DNA of 64,000 nucleotides from Dyella ginsengisoli LA-4 (lineage in GTDB: Bacteria > Pseudomonadota > Gammaproteobacteria > Xanthomonadales > Rhodanobacteraceae), in contig NZ_AMSF01000019.1 of NCBI RefSeq assembly GCF_000334915.1, forward strand, positions 19,747-83,746, given 5' to 3'. Numbering within the stretch: the first letter of the stretch is position 1; every line of letters begins with the position of its first letter. The translations under genes were made by a program, and so were the position numbers. Shown here one piece after another: positions 24,317 through 32,428 of the stretch. The notes under the pieces were generated by a model that saw nothing but the letters and a program-made list of their open reading frames with translations, was not told the DNA's origin and ran no database searches.

Positions 24317-27300
24317 ACCGCCGCTACGACAAGTTCGTGGGCCGGTATGGCCACATCAGCGCACAGGCCAACCGCTTGGCGATGCGGGATGACCCGGAGT
24401 ACCCGCTGCTGTTCGCGCTCGAACGCGACTACGACAAGGGCGTGTCGCCCGACATGGCCAGGAAGCATGGCGTGCCGGCGAAACAGCCCAGCGCCAAGAA
24501 GGCAGCGATCTTCTCCCGGAGGGTGCTCACACCGCGCCGGGAAGTAACGAGTGTGGACTCGCCGAAGGATGCCCTGGTGGTGTCCATGAACGAGCGCGGC
24601 CGCATCGACATGGCGCACCTCTGCCGGCTATGCCGCCAGGACGAGGCGCAGGTGATCGAGGCGCTGCGAGGACGGATCTACTTCGATCCCGAAACCGAGC
24701 AGTGGCAGACCTCCGACCAGTACCTGACCGGCAACGTCAAGCACAAGTTTGCCGTGGCTGAGGAAGCCGCAAAGGCGGATCCGCGGTACGCCGAAAATGC
24801 GGACGCCCTGCGCGCAGTGATCCCCGCCGACATCGAGGCGGTGGACATTTCCGTCCAGCTCGGGTCCACGTGGGTGCCTGCCGACGTGGTCGGCCAGTTC
24901 GTGCGCCACCTGTTGGGTGATGTGCGATCGCGCCTCTCGTACCACGAGGCTCTCGGCAAGTGGACCGTCGACATCGCCGAAGGCGATCACACCGCATGCC
25001 GGGTCACCTGGGGCACCGGGCGCTATCCGGCGAACGAGCTTATCGAGGCGATCCTGCAGCAGCGAGCGGTGCAGGTGAAGGACCAGGTCGGGCGGAACGA
25101 GCAGGGCAATCCCGTCTACGAGTTGAACGCGGCCGAGACCACTGCAGCCAACCAGAAGGCCGACGAGATCCGGCAAGCCTTCCTTGACTGGCTCTGGGAG
25201 GACAAGGACCGCCGGCACCGGCTGGAGCGTCTGTACAACGACCGCTTCAACACCAACGTCGCGCCGCGCTACGACGGCTCGCATCTGACGATGCACGGCA
25301 CGTCGGCGGCGATCACCCTGAACCCACACCAGAAGGACGCCATCTGGCGTGGCGTCCAGGAGGGCAGTGTGCTGCTCGACCATGTGGTGGGCTCGGGCAA
25401 GACCTTCGAGTGCATCGGCATCGTCATGGAAGCCAAGCGCATGGGCCTGATGAACAAGGCCATGCTGGTGGTGCCGAACCACCTGCTCTTGCAGTGGAAG
25501 GATTCGTTCTACGAGCTGTATCCGAACGCGAACATCCTTGTCGCGGACAAGACCGACTTCAAGAAGGAGAACCGCGAGCGGCTGTTCGCCCGCATCGCCA
25601 CCAACGACTGGGACGCGGTGATCGTGGCCCACAGCAGTTTCAAGCGCATCGGCATCCCGAAGGACACGCTGGACACCATCCTGACCGAGCAGATTGATGA
25701 CCTCACGGATGCGATCCTGCAGATGAAGCGGGAGAAAGGCGACCGGGTCACGATCAAGGAGATGGAGAAAGCGAAGGACCGCATGGAGGCGCGCATGAAG
25801 AAGGCCGCCGACACCGGCTCGAAGGACAAGGCGATCACCTTTGACGAGCTGGGCGTCGACGCGGTGCTGGTCGACGAGGCGCATCTTTTCAAGAACCTCC
25901 AAATCACCACGTCGATGAGCCGCGTCAGTGGCCTGGGCAATCTGGAAGGGTCGGAGATGGCGTTCGACCTGTTCGCCAAATGCCGCTACCTGCAGATGAA
26001 GCAGGAAGGGCGCGGCGTGTACTTCGCCACCGGCACACCTATCAGCAACACCATCGCCGAGCTGTACACGATGAACCGCTACATGCGGTACGACGATATG
26101 CGCAAACGAGGCATCGCGCACTTCGATGCGTGGGCCAGTACCTTCGGCCAGGTGGTCACTGGGTGGGAGCTGGACGCCACTGGCGTCAACTACCGCCTCA
26201 ACAGCCGGTTCGCCAAGTTCCAGAACGTCCCCGAGCTGGTCGCGCTGTATAGGACCTTTGCCGACGTCATCACCCAGACGGACCTGCAGCGCCAGGCAGC
26301 CGAGCGTGGCACCCGCTTTCCGGTACCGAAGCTCAAGACAGGCAAGCCGATCAACGTGATCGTCGACCGTTCCCCGGCGCAGGCCCGCTTCATGGGCGTG
26401 CAAGAGACGGTGCTGGATGACCAGGGCGAGCCCATGCGCACGGCCAACGGCGCGGTGGTCAGGGACTGGAACCCGGGCTCGATCATCTACCGCATGGAGA
26501 ACCTGCCGGACGACCCGCGCATCGACAATCCGCTGAAGATCACCAACGAAGCGCGCAAGGCAGGGCTCGACTTCCGACTGATCGACTCCGGTGCGTCTGA
26601 TCACCCCAACAGCAAGGTCAACGCGTGCGTCGAGAACCTGCTCACGCTGTACCGCGAATGGGGCGATCGAGCTGGCACGCAGCTGGTGTTTTGCGATCTT
26701 TCCACGCCGAAGGCCGGCGGCAGTAAGCCTGCGCCTGTTGTTGCGGATCCGGGGACAGATGGCGAAGACGTCGAGGCCGAGGACGAGATTTCGATGGACG
26801 AGCTGCTCGCCGGCAACGGACCGTTCAGCGTCTACGACGACATCAAGCGCAAGCTGATCGAGCGGGGCGTGCCCGAGGCGGAGGTGCGATTCATCCACGA
26901 CGCCCACACCGATGCGCAGAAGGCGAAGCTGTTCCAAGACATGAACCGCGGGGCCGTTCGCTTCCTGCTCGGCTCGACAGCCAAGATGGGCGCCGGCACG
27001 AACGTGCAGCGGTTGCTGGTGGCCATCCACCATCTGGACGCGCCATGGCGGCCGTCCGATCTGGAGCAGCGTGACGGTCGAGGCATTCGCCAGGGCAACC
27101 ATTTCTACCAGGAGGACCCGGAAGGCTTCGAGCTGTCCATTTTCAGGTACGCCACCAAGCAGACCTATGACAGCCGCATGTGGCAAACCATCGAGTACAA
27201 GGCCGCCGGCATCGAGCAGTTCCGGCGCGGCGACTCGCTCACGCGCGTGATCGATGACGTGGCCAGCGAAGCAGCGAATGCGGCGGAGATGAAAGCCGCA

Positions 27301-28095
27301 GCGACCGGCAATCCGCTGATCTTCCAACAGGTAAAGCTCACCGCCGACCTGCGGAAGCTGGAGGCGGTCTACAGCAACTACGTGCGGGGGCGGCACTCGC
27401 TGGAAAAGCGCGTCGACTGGCTGTCGGACAAGGACACCCGGGCGGACCGGGCCGTGCAGCGCTGGACGGCAGAAATCGCCATCAGGAACCAGCACCCGGG
27501 CGACAAGGTGCCCTTCATCCTGCCGAACGGCCGCAAGCTGGGCGAGGATGATCGCAAGGTCCTGATGGAGCACGTGCTCAGCTGCATGAAGATCGCGCTC
27601 GATCGAGTCAAGCTGCGCGACGACTCGATGAAATCCGTGGGCACCTACCGAGGCTTCGAGATTCAGGTGTATGGCGATCGCTGGGATGCCTTGTGCTTTC
27701 GGGTCACCGGGGCAGGGGATTACGAGAGCGACAACCTCCGCTACAAGGCCGATGAGAAGTTCAGCGTCACGGGCTTCCTCACTCGCGTCGACAACTACCT
27801 GGGCACCTTCGAGTGGCGGATCCGGGAAGCGGAGGATCTACGCGCACGAGAAGCGGCCGAGCTGGAGAAAGCCAAGCAGGAGCTGCTCAAGCCCTTCGCG
27901 CAGATGGCGCATCTGGAGGATCTGCGAGCGGACGTCCGCGACGTGATGGCCGAGCTGCAGCGCATCCAGGCGGACGACGGCTACGTCTCTACCTGGCGGC
28001 CACGGTCGGCGGCGCACGAGGCGGCAGACCACAAACCTGCGAAGCAGGTCGACGCGTTCATTGCGAAGGTGATGGCCGCTCCCGGAGCCGCGTGA
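24298..28095 (+). CDS. SNF2-like helicase half of a split methylase/helicase
   Basis: From ATG 24298 the frame gives 1265 residues: REELNRRYDKFVGRYGHISA, Walker A HVVGSGKTFE near residue 363, DEAH in VLVDEAHLFKN near residue 527, GTPISNTIAELYTM, and the C-terminal helicase motifs MGAGTNVQRL and QRDGRGIRQGN. These are helicase motifs I, II, III, V and VI. In relatives this region is fused to the methylase domain. Here a -1 shift between 24180 and 24298 separates the halves, with an overlap of 19 bp if this ATG is used. Either a frameshift mutation, recoding at the G5 run (24232-24236), or two genuine subunits could explain it. Confidence 0.82.
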   Translation: MLREELNRRYDKFVGRYGHISAQANRLAMRDDPEYPLLFALERDYDKGVSPDMARKHGVPAKQPSAKKAAIFSRRVLTPRREVTSVDSPKDALVVSMNERGRIDMAHLCRLCRQDEAQVIEALRGRIYFDPETEQWQTSDQYLTGNVKHKFAVAEEAAKADPRYAENADALRAVIPADIEAVDISVQLGSTWVPADVVGQFVRHLLGDVRSRLSYHEALGKWTVDIAEGDHTACRVTWGTGRYPANELIEAILQQRAVQVKDQVGRNEQGNPVYELNAAETTAANQKADEIRQAFLDWLWEDKDRRHRLERLYNDRFNTNVAPRYDGSHLTMHGTSAAITLNPHQKDAIWRGVQEGSVLLDHVVGSGKTFECIGIVMEAKRMGLMNKAMLVVPNHLLLQWKDSFYELYPNANILVADKTDFKKENRERLFARIATNDWDAVIVAHSSFKRIGIPKDTLDTILTEQIDDLTDAILQMKREKGDRVTIKEMEKAKDRMEARMKKAADTGSKDKAITFDELGVDAVLVDEAHLFKNLQITTSMSRVSGLGNLEGSEMAFDLFAKCRYLQMKQEGRGVYFATGTPISNTIAELYTMNRYMRYDDMRKRGIAHFDAWASTFGQVVTGWELDATGVNYRLNSRFAKFQNVPELVALYRTFADVITQTDLQRQAAERGTRFPVPKLKTGKPINVIVDRSPAQARFMGVQETVLDDQGEPMRTANGAVVRDWNPGSIIYRMENLPDDPRIDNPLKITNEARKAGLDFRLIDSGASDHPNSKVNACVENLLTLYREWGDRAGTQLVFCDLSTPKAGGSKPAPVVADPGTDGEDVEAEDEISMDELLAGNGPFSVYDDIKRKLIERGVPEAEVRFIHDAHTDAQKAKLFQDMNRGAVRFLLGSTAKMGAGTNVQRLLVAIHHLDAPWRPSDLEQRDGRGIRQGNHFYQEDPEGFELSIFRYATKQTYDSRMWQTIEYKAAGIEQFRRGDSLTRVIDDVASEAANAAEMKAAATGNPLIFQQVKLTADLRKLEAVYSNYVRGRHSLEKRVDWLSDKDTRADRAVQRWTAEIAIRNQHPGDKVPFILPNGRKLGEDDRKVLMEHVLSCMKIALDRVKLRDDSMKSVGTYRGFEIQVYGDRWDALCFRVTGAGDYESDNLRYKADEKFSVTGFLTRVDNYLGTFEWRIREAEDLRAREAAELEKAKQELLKPFAQMAHLEDLRADVRDVMAELQRIQADDGYVSTWRPRSAAHEAADHKPAKQVDAFIAKVMAAPGAA

Positions 28096-28110
28096 GACAC
28101 GCAAACTGAA

Positions 28111-28144
28111 AAGGGGCGCTGGATTTCCAGCGCCCCTTCCTTTT
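28111..28144. terminator. Bidirectional intrinsic terminator between convergent genes
   Basis: A perfect 12-bp stem (AAGGGGCGCTGG / CCAGCGCCCCTT) with an ATTT loop, followed by CCTTTT on the plus strand and by a T-run on the minus strand. It separates the helicase gene from the convergent unknown gene. Confidence 0.9.
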
Positions 28145-28184
28145 GTGCCCGTTACGCGATCGGCGCGGCTGGCCAGCGGCAGCT

Positions 28185-28688
28185 TTACTTCCAGATGCCG
28201 GACCAGAAATCCTGCCCGAGCTGCGGCGGGCTGTTCGGCTTCGTGGACGGATTGGTCACGGTGCTCACCGGGGTCTCGCTGATCGGGTTCGTCACCAAGC
28301 CGCCGGTCTGCTTCTGAGCTTCGGCATTGAGCTGGCCGATGATGGCATCGAGATCGTTCTGCGGGGTGACCTGGCCGATGACGGAGTTGACCTTCTGGGT
28401 CGCTGCGTTGCAGACCTTCTGCACCATCTGGTTCATGATGTCCCCGAAGGAGGGGAACATCGTCACCGTCTGCATCGAGGCAATGCCGGCGATGCACTTC
28501 TGCAGCATGGTCTGTGCCGACGTTTCGTTCTGGGAGATGCTGACCGCGCTGGTCTGAGCCCGCTCGAAGCCGAGTTGACTGCCCCTTACCGCTGCATCAC
28601 CAGCCCGGCATCCGGCATGTGCGGTGCTGGCGGCCAGAACGGCCACCAGCACCACGCCACAGCGTCCGGCGTTGAGAAGCGCCCCCAT
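28185..28688 (-). CDS. Secreted unknown protein, probably transfer-associated
   Basis: I start it at ATG 28688, which gives a signal peptide (VVLVAVLAASTAHAG) and a mature protein of about 145 residues with three cysteines and helical segments (MLQKCIAGIASMQTVTMFPS, FGDIMNQMVQKVCNAATQKV), ending in WSGIWK. It follows the gene at 28693 by 4 bp and is presumably co-transcribed from the operator promoter at 29364. Periplasmic location is inferred; I do not recognise the family. Confidence 0.7.
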   Translation of the reverse strand: MGALLNAGRCGVVLVAVLAASTAHAGCRAGDAAVRGSQLGFERAQTSAVSISQNETSAQTMLQKCIAGIASMQTVTMFPSFGDIMNQMVQKVCNAATQKVNSVIGQVTPQNDLDAIIGQLNAEAQKQTGGLVTNPISETPVSTVTNPSTKPNSPPQLGQDFWSGIWK

Positions 28689-28692
28689 CCCC

Positions 28693-29295
28693 TTAGGCCC
28701 GAGCCCGCTGCGCGCTGCGGGCCGGTTTGCGGGCGGCAGGCGCAGGCTCACTGTCGGCCGGGGCCGGAGCGTTGCTGGTGCCGCGCTCCGGTCGCTTCTC
28801 GCGGGGATGCTCGAAGCCAAGGTGGTGATGCAGCGACTTGCTGACCTTCGCGACCGCGCGAGCACTGAGGACCTCGCCCTCGACCTTGAACAGCAGTTCG
28901 TCGAAGTAGACCTTCTTGCCGTCGCTCCGACGATTGACCGCGTTGCCGTGCCCCAGCTCTTGCCACAGCTCTTCCTCGCCTTCGCGGGACACCAGCTCGG
29001 ACAGGACGATGAAATTGGCCTTGACTTCGCCAGTCGCCGTATCGGGCTTGCGCTCGTTGATGTGCGCGATGACTTGGGTTTTTTCACCCCCGGCGACGAC
29101 GAAGCCGGTCAGGAAGTTCGGCCGGTCGTTGCCCGGCTGCGGGTTGAACAGGAGCACGGTGGTCTCCCAGCCGCCCTCCACCGACTCGTTGCGGCGGGAA
29201 CCGCGAATCACCAACTCCGGGGTCGGCTTCTTGCCGCCCTGGGTAGCGTCGTTGGCAGCGGGGGCCGCGCTGCCTTTGGGTTGCTTCGTTGCCAT
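28693..29295 (-). CDS. Unknown soluble protein
   Basis: The 200-residue product starts at ATG 29295 behind AGAGGTG. A central domain (about 25-140) contains ELVIRGSRRNESVEGGWETT and VIAHINERKPDTATGEVKAN, mixed alpha/beta in appearance; the ends are Ala/Pro/Lys-rich and probably disordered. A single-strand DNA-binding style fold is conceivable but I see no decisive motif. It is the first gene behind a copy of the transfer operator, suggesting co-expression with the transfer genes. Confidence 0.7.
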   Translation of the reverse strand: MATKQPKGSAAPAANDATQGGKKPTPELVIRGSRRNESVEGGWETTVLLFNPQPGNDRPNFLTGFVVAGGEKTQVIAHINERKPDTATGEVKANFIVLSELVSREGEEELWQELGHGNAVNRRSDGKKVYFDELLFKVEGEVLSARAVAKVSKSLHHHLGFEHPREKRPERGTSNAPAPADSEPAPAARKPARSAQRARA

Positions 29296-29363
29296 GGTGC
29301 TCACCTCTGCAGGTTAGGAAGGACCGCGTTGGTTCGATACCGCAACTTGCACGCGGGGCAAGT

Positions 29364-29390
29364 GTCCGTATCGTATACCCACCACGAACA
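29364..29390. promoter_or_regulatory. Transfer-regulon operator between divergent genes
   Basis: GTCCGTA at one end and ACGAACA at the other with a CGTATACC core, a more degenerate copy of the 27-bp operator. It lies between a minus-strand gene (start 29295) and a plus-strand putative regulator (start 29494), so it could control either. Confidence 0.55.
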
Positions 29391-29493
29391 ACCGGCAACG
29401 CGCAAAAGCCTATCCCACCGGGGTTCGCGTCCCTAGTTAAGTCCGCGATTTCCGTCTAGACTTGGAGCCACGAACACTCCATTCAGGCACCCC

Positions 29494-30048
29494 GTGACGA
29501 CCCGTCCTCCCGCGAAGAAAACCGCCACCAAGCGCACCGCTAAAACCAAACGGGCGCGTATGGTGCCGTCACGCCGCGAGAAGCTGGTCACGCACTTCAC
29601 AGGCGCGTCCCTGGAGCGGTGGCGTCTGGAGAACGGGCTGACGCGAGCGGAAGGCGCCGAATCGTTCGGGCTGCCGGTGGCGAAGTGGTACGCGCTGGTT
29701 TCCCGTGAAAACGCCAAGAAGCCCCTCGAAGACATGGCGCTGGCCATGTGCCGCGTGCTTTACACCCGTGAGCCGCTCTCGGCGCCGACGCAGGGCAGGC
29801 CGGACCTGGTCGCGTTCTACAAGTACCTCGGCTTTGACGACACTGCCGAGTCCAAGAATCACTTCGCCTGGCTGATCGGCCGCAAGCCGCCCTCGGTGTA
29901 TCGCCTGCTCAGTGCTCAAGGAAAGCCGAGTCGGCCGTTAATACGGTACATTGAGGCGCTTATGAAGCTCGGCCTCGATCCCAAGCCGACCCTCCGTCTC
30001 ATGGAGGCGGTCGCCAAAGAGGTGTACGTCCCACCCTCCGATCAATAA
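29494..30048 (+). CDS. Putative DNA-binding regulator with two helix-turn-helix-like parts
   Basis: Starts at GTG 29494. After a Lys/Arg/Thr-rich tail (residues 1-30), residues about 38-90 resemble an XRE-type fold (WRLENGLTRAEGAESFGLPV followed by a recognition-helix-like AKWYALV), and residues about 105-165 repeat a similar pattern (HFAWLIGRKPPSVYRLL). The basic N-terminus and tandem helix-turn-helix pattern suggest a DNA-binding regulator. Its place beside a transfer operator makes it a candidate for the regulon's controller. Function is inferred only. Confidence 0.62.
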   Translation: MTTRPPAKKTATKRTAKTKRARMVPSRREKLVTHFTGASLERWRLENGLTRAEGAESFGLPVAKWYALVSRENAKKPLEDMALAMCRVLYTREPLSAPTQGRPDLVAFYKYLGFDDTAESKNHFAWLIGRKPPSVYRLLSAQGKPSRPLIRYIEALMKLGLDPKPTLRLMEAVAKEVYVPPSDQ

Positions 30049-30068
30049 CGCTACAAGGCGCAACGCCA

Positions 30069-30776
30069 ATGACCAAACAGGGAACGGCCCAAGGACCCGC
30101 CGTCCATCCCAGTCCAGGTAGTGAAATCGAACTGTCGACCCTGTTCTGGCATCCCGGCCAGCTACCGGAGACAGTGGCATTGCTGGACTGCGCCCTCAAG
30201 CTTCCGCTCGCTGAGGGCGGCATGCACGGTCTCTACGGCCGCACTGGCCGACACGAGGGTTTCATGGCTGCGCGTGAGCGAGCTGTGGACACGGGCAGCA
30301 TCTACACGGTGATCGACTACCGGCTGCAGCTCAGCCACAAGGTGGAGCAGAAGAAGCGCAGCGCCGAGAACATGTCCGAGCACGAGGTGCTCCCGGTGCA
30401 TGCGCTGACGGCCGACTACGCGGCCGAGCTGGACACGCGGATCCGGTCCGCGCACAAATGGCGCACCAGGTCCGCCGACGAGCGCACCGCCAGCTGCCTG
30501 CTGGAAACCCTTGCCGAGCACCCGAGCGCGGTCAACGACCTACTGCACATGCCAGAGCTGGAGCATGTGCGCCTGTTCGTCTACCTGGCCAAGCCGTCGT
30601 TTTGTCAGCGACCCGTGCCGGTGGCGACGGTGCCCGAGCGGCACCTTGGGCACATCTTCCGTGCTGAGTCCCGGCTAGACCCGGAGCTGGTGGTAACGCT
30701 CCCCCGCGCACCTAAGGCGCGCAGCGCCCCTGCGCACCATCACGCGGCGCCGGCACACACACCGAAGCCCCGATAG
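30069..30776 (+). CDS. Unknown protein
   Basis: A 235-residue soluble protein 20 bp downstream of the putative regulator and probably co-transcribed. The middle part is helical and charged (RLQLSHKVEQKKRSAENMSE), followed by HMPELEHVRLFVYLAKPSFC, and the C-terminal tail is Pro/His/Ala-rich. It has no signal peptide, membrane segment or motif that I recognise. Confidence 0.65.
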   Translation: MTKQGTAQGPAVHPSPGSEIELSTLFWHPGQLPETVALLDCALKLPLAEGGMHGLYGRTGRHEGFMAARERAVDTGSIYTVIDYRLQLSHKVEQKKRSAENMSEHEVLPVHALTADYAAELDTRIRSAHKWRTRSADERTASCLLETLAEHPSAVNDLLHMPELEHVRLFVYLAKPSFCQRPVPVATVPERHLGHIFRAESRLDPELVVTLPRAPKARSAPAHHHAAPAHTPKPR

Positions 30777-30783
30777 GGGCGCG

Positions 30784-31044
30784 TCACTCGCTGCAGGGGA
30801 GAGCAGCAACCAGGGCTATCGATTTCGCTTTGGCCACCTGCAGGTCACGGATCGACCGTGCTCGCCCCAAGGCGTCGGCACACTCCTCGGCGCGTGCAGC
30901 GCCGAGGATGCAGGTCGCCGGGGGCGGTTCCACGTCGACCCACAGGACATAGACCGGGTTCCAGCAGACCTTGCAGTACCCGCTGTAGGGGCCGTGGTCC
31001 CTGGCGCTGCGACGGTCTGGAATCGTCGGGACGTCGGCGATCAC
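30784..31044 (-). CDS. Small unknown protein with a CxxC motif, last gene of the trb operon
   Basis: Starts at GTG 31044, overlapping the stop of the HerA-like ATPase gene (GTGA). The 86-residue product contains YCKVCWNPVYVLWVDVEPPP and two more cysteines, so metal binding or disulfide formation is possible. The tight coupling argues that it is real and works with the upstream transfer ATPase genes. I do not recognise the family. Confidence 0.62.
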   Translation of the reverse strand: MIADVPTIPDRRSARDHGPYSGYCKVCWNPVYVLWVDVEPPPATCILGAARAEECADALGRARSIRDLQVAKAKSIALVAALPCSE

Positions 31045-32420
31045 TGGAACTGCACCCGGCGAAACGCCGGCACGCGGTTCTTTTCCAGCATGCGGACAGC
31101 ACCTGTCTGCTGCGGACGCAGGAAGCGCAGATCGTTTTGCTCGATCTTGAGCTTGCGAATAGCCGGATCCCAGTCGACCGTAGCCAGGTTCAGCAGCATG
31201 AGCGTGCCGGCGCTCTTGATGAAGTCTTGGGACCAGTGGGCCGGCGACTGGCCAGCCTGCACGATCATCAAGCCGAACTTGCGCATCTCGGTGGCGATCA
31301 CGTTGATCGGCGCCTGCGGATCCTCGTCGAGATAGTTCTTGCACTCATCGAGCACCACCATGCGGCGAATCCGCCGCGACTCGCCGCGCTCCTTCATTTC
31401 CCGCACGATCGCGGAGAGCCGGAAGTTCACGAACATCCGCAGCTCGTCGGTGCTGTGCGAAACCGGCTTGAGGTTGTAGCGGCGGATCATCGCGTCACCG
31501 AACGGCGGCGGGTTCGGATTGAAGATGCCCTTGTCCATCAGGTTTTCGAGGCGCGTGATGACGCTGGTCAGCGTGTCCTTGGACTGGTACTTGGTCACGT
31601 CGTCGAACTCGCGGCCAGTTTCGATCTGCGTGACGTAGGCGCTGAACGCCGCGATCGCCTTTTCCTTGCCGGCTTCGAGCCTCTTCTCCAGTGCCGCCAG
31701 GTCCCCATCCTCGGCGCGCATCTTGGCCATGCGCTTGCGGGCCTGATTGAGCGACCACATCGCACGGGAGCACTCGTCGAACGCGGACATGGCCGCCTTG
31801 CCGGTCGCCGAGGAATCGTCGACCCCCAGCCACAGCGCCTTGAGCTTGCGCTTGGCCAGCGCAACCACGTCGCTCAGATGCGGGTAGGCCTGGCGCAGCG
31901 ATGCCCAGTCGCGGTTGTCCGCGTAGGCCTTCGCTTCCGCTTCGGTGATCTCATTCCGCGCCCAGGTGGCCGGCGAGTTGGCGAAGATCCCGCGCAGCGC
32001 GTACGTATCGGTCAACAGGTGGCGCAGCACACCGGCCTGCTGGTCCCCAAGCTTCATTGATGAGCTGGACGTCTTGCCGAGAGCGTGGAGCATGTCACTT
32101 ACGGCACGGCGGACACCGCCGTAGTGCGGGTCAGGATTCAATGACAGCAGATTGAAACCGTAGCGCGTGGACTCGCTGAACAGCACTTCCCTCGCACCCG
32201 GCACGTCGATATCGCCGTGGATATCGAAGATATCGACCTCGACGTCGTCCGGCATCGCAGCGATGAACCGCTTGATCCAGAACGTCTTGCCGGCACCCGT
32301 GGTGCCGGCGATCCCGACGTGCGGATTCGACAACTGCAGTTCGTCCCAGATGATGGGCGACTCGACGTTGCGCTTCTGGCTCTCCCAGAAATCGATTCCA
32401 ATGGGGATGGATGCGGTCAT
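31041..32420 (-). CDS. HerA/TraG-like ATPase linked to the coupling protein
   Basis: The 459-residue product has Walker A GTTGAGKT at residues 39-46, a DIHGDID segment near residue 70, a charged helical region (about 215-270) and a Walker B-like RMVVLDECKNYL near residue 362, followed by MRKFGLMIVQAGQSP, a sensor-like segment. This is the RecA-like motor fold of HerA/VirD4/VirB4 ATPases, without membrane segments. It follows the DotL-like gene by 8 bp. Its precise partner is unknown; IncI plasmids have no such gene in their trb cluster to my knowledge. Confidence 0.72.
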   Translation of the reverse strand: MTASIPIGIDFWESQKRNVESPIIWDELQLSNPHVGIAGTTGAGKTFWIKRFIAAMPDDVEVDIFDIHGDIDVPGAREVLFSESTRYGFNLLSLNPDPHYGGVRRAVSDMLHALGKTSSSSMKLGDQQAGVLRHLLTDTYALRGIFANSPATWARNEITEAEAKAYADNRDWASLRQAYPHLSDVVALAKRKLKALWLGVDDSSATGKAAMSAFDECSRAMWSLNQARKRMAKMRAEDGDLAALEKRLEAGKEKAIAAFSAYVTQIETGREFDDVTKYQSKDTLTSVITRLENLMDKGIFNPNPPPFGDAMIRRYNLKPVSHSTDELRMFVNFRLSAIVREMKERGESRRIRRMVVLDECKNYLDEDPQAPINVIATEMRKFGLMIVQAGQSPAHWSQDFIKSAGTLMLLNLATVDWDPAIRKLKIEQNDLRFLRPQQTGAVRMLEKNRVPAFRRVQFQ

Positions 32421-32428
32421 GCTCAGTC

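Noticed and set aside
24628..27573. A 981-residue minus-strand open frame opposite the helicase gene
   Set aside because: Its composition is that of an antisense shadow, it has no ribosome site or motifs, and the opposite strand encodes unmistakable helicase motifs.
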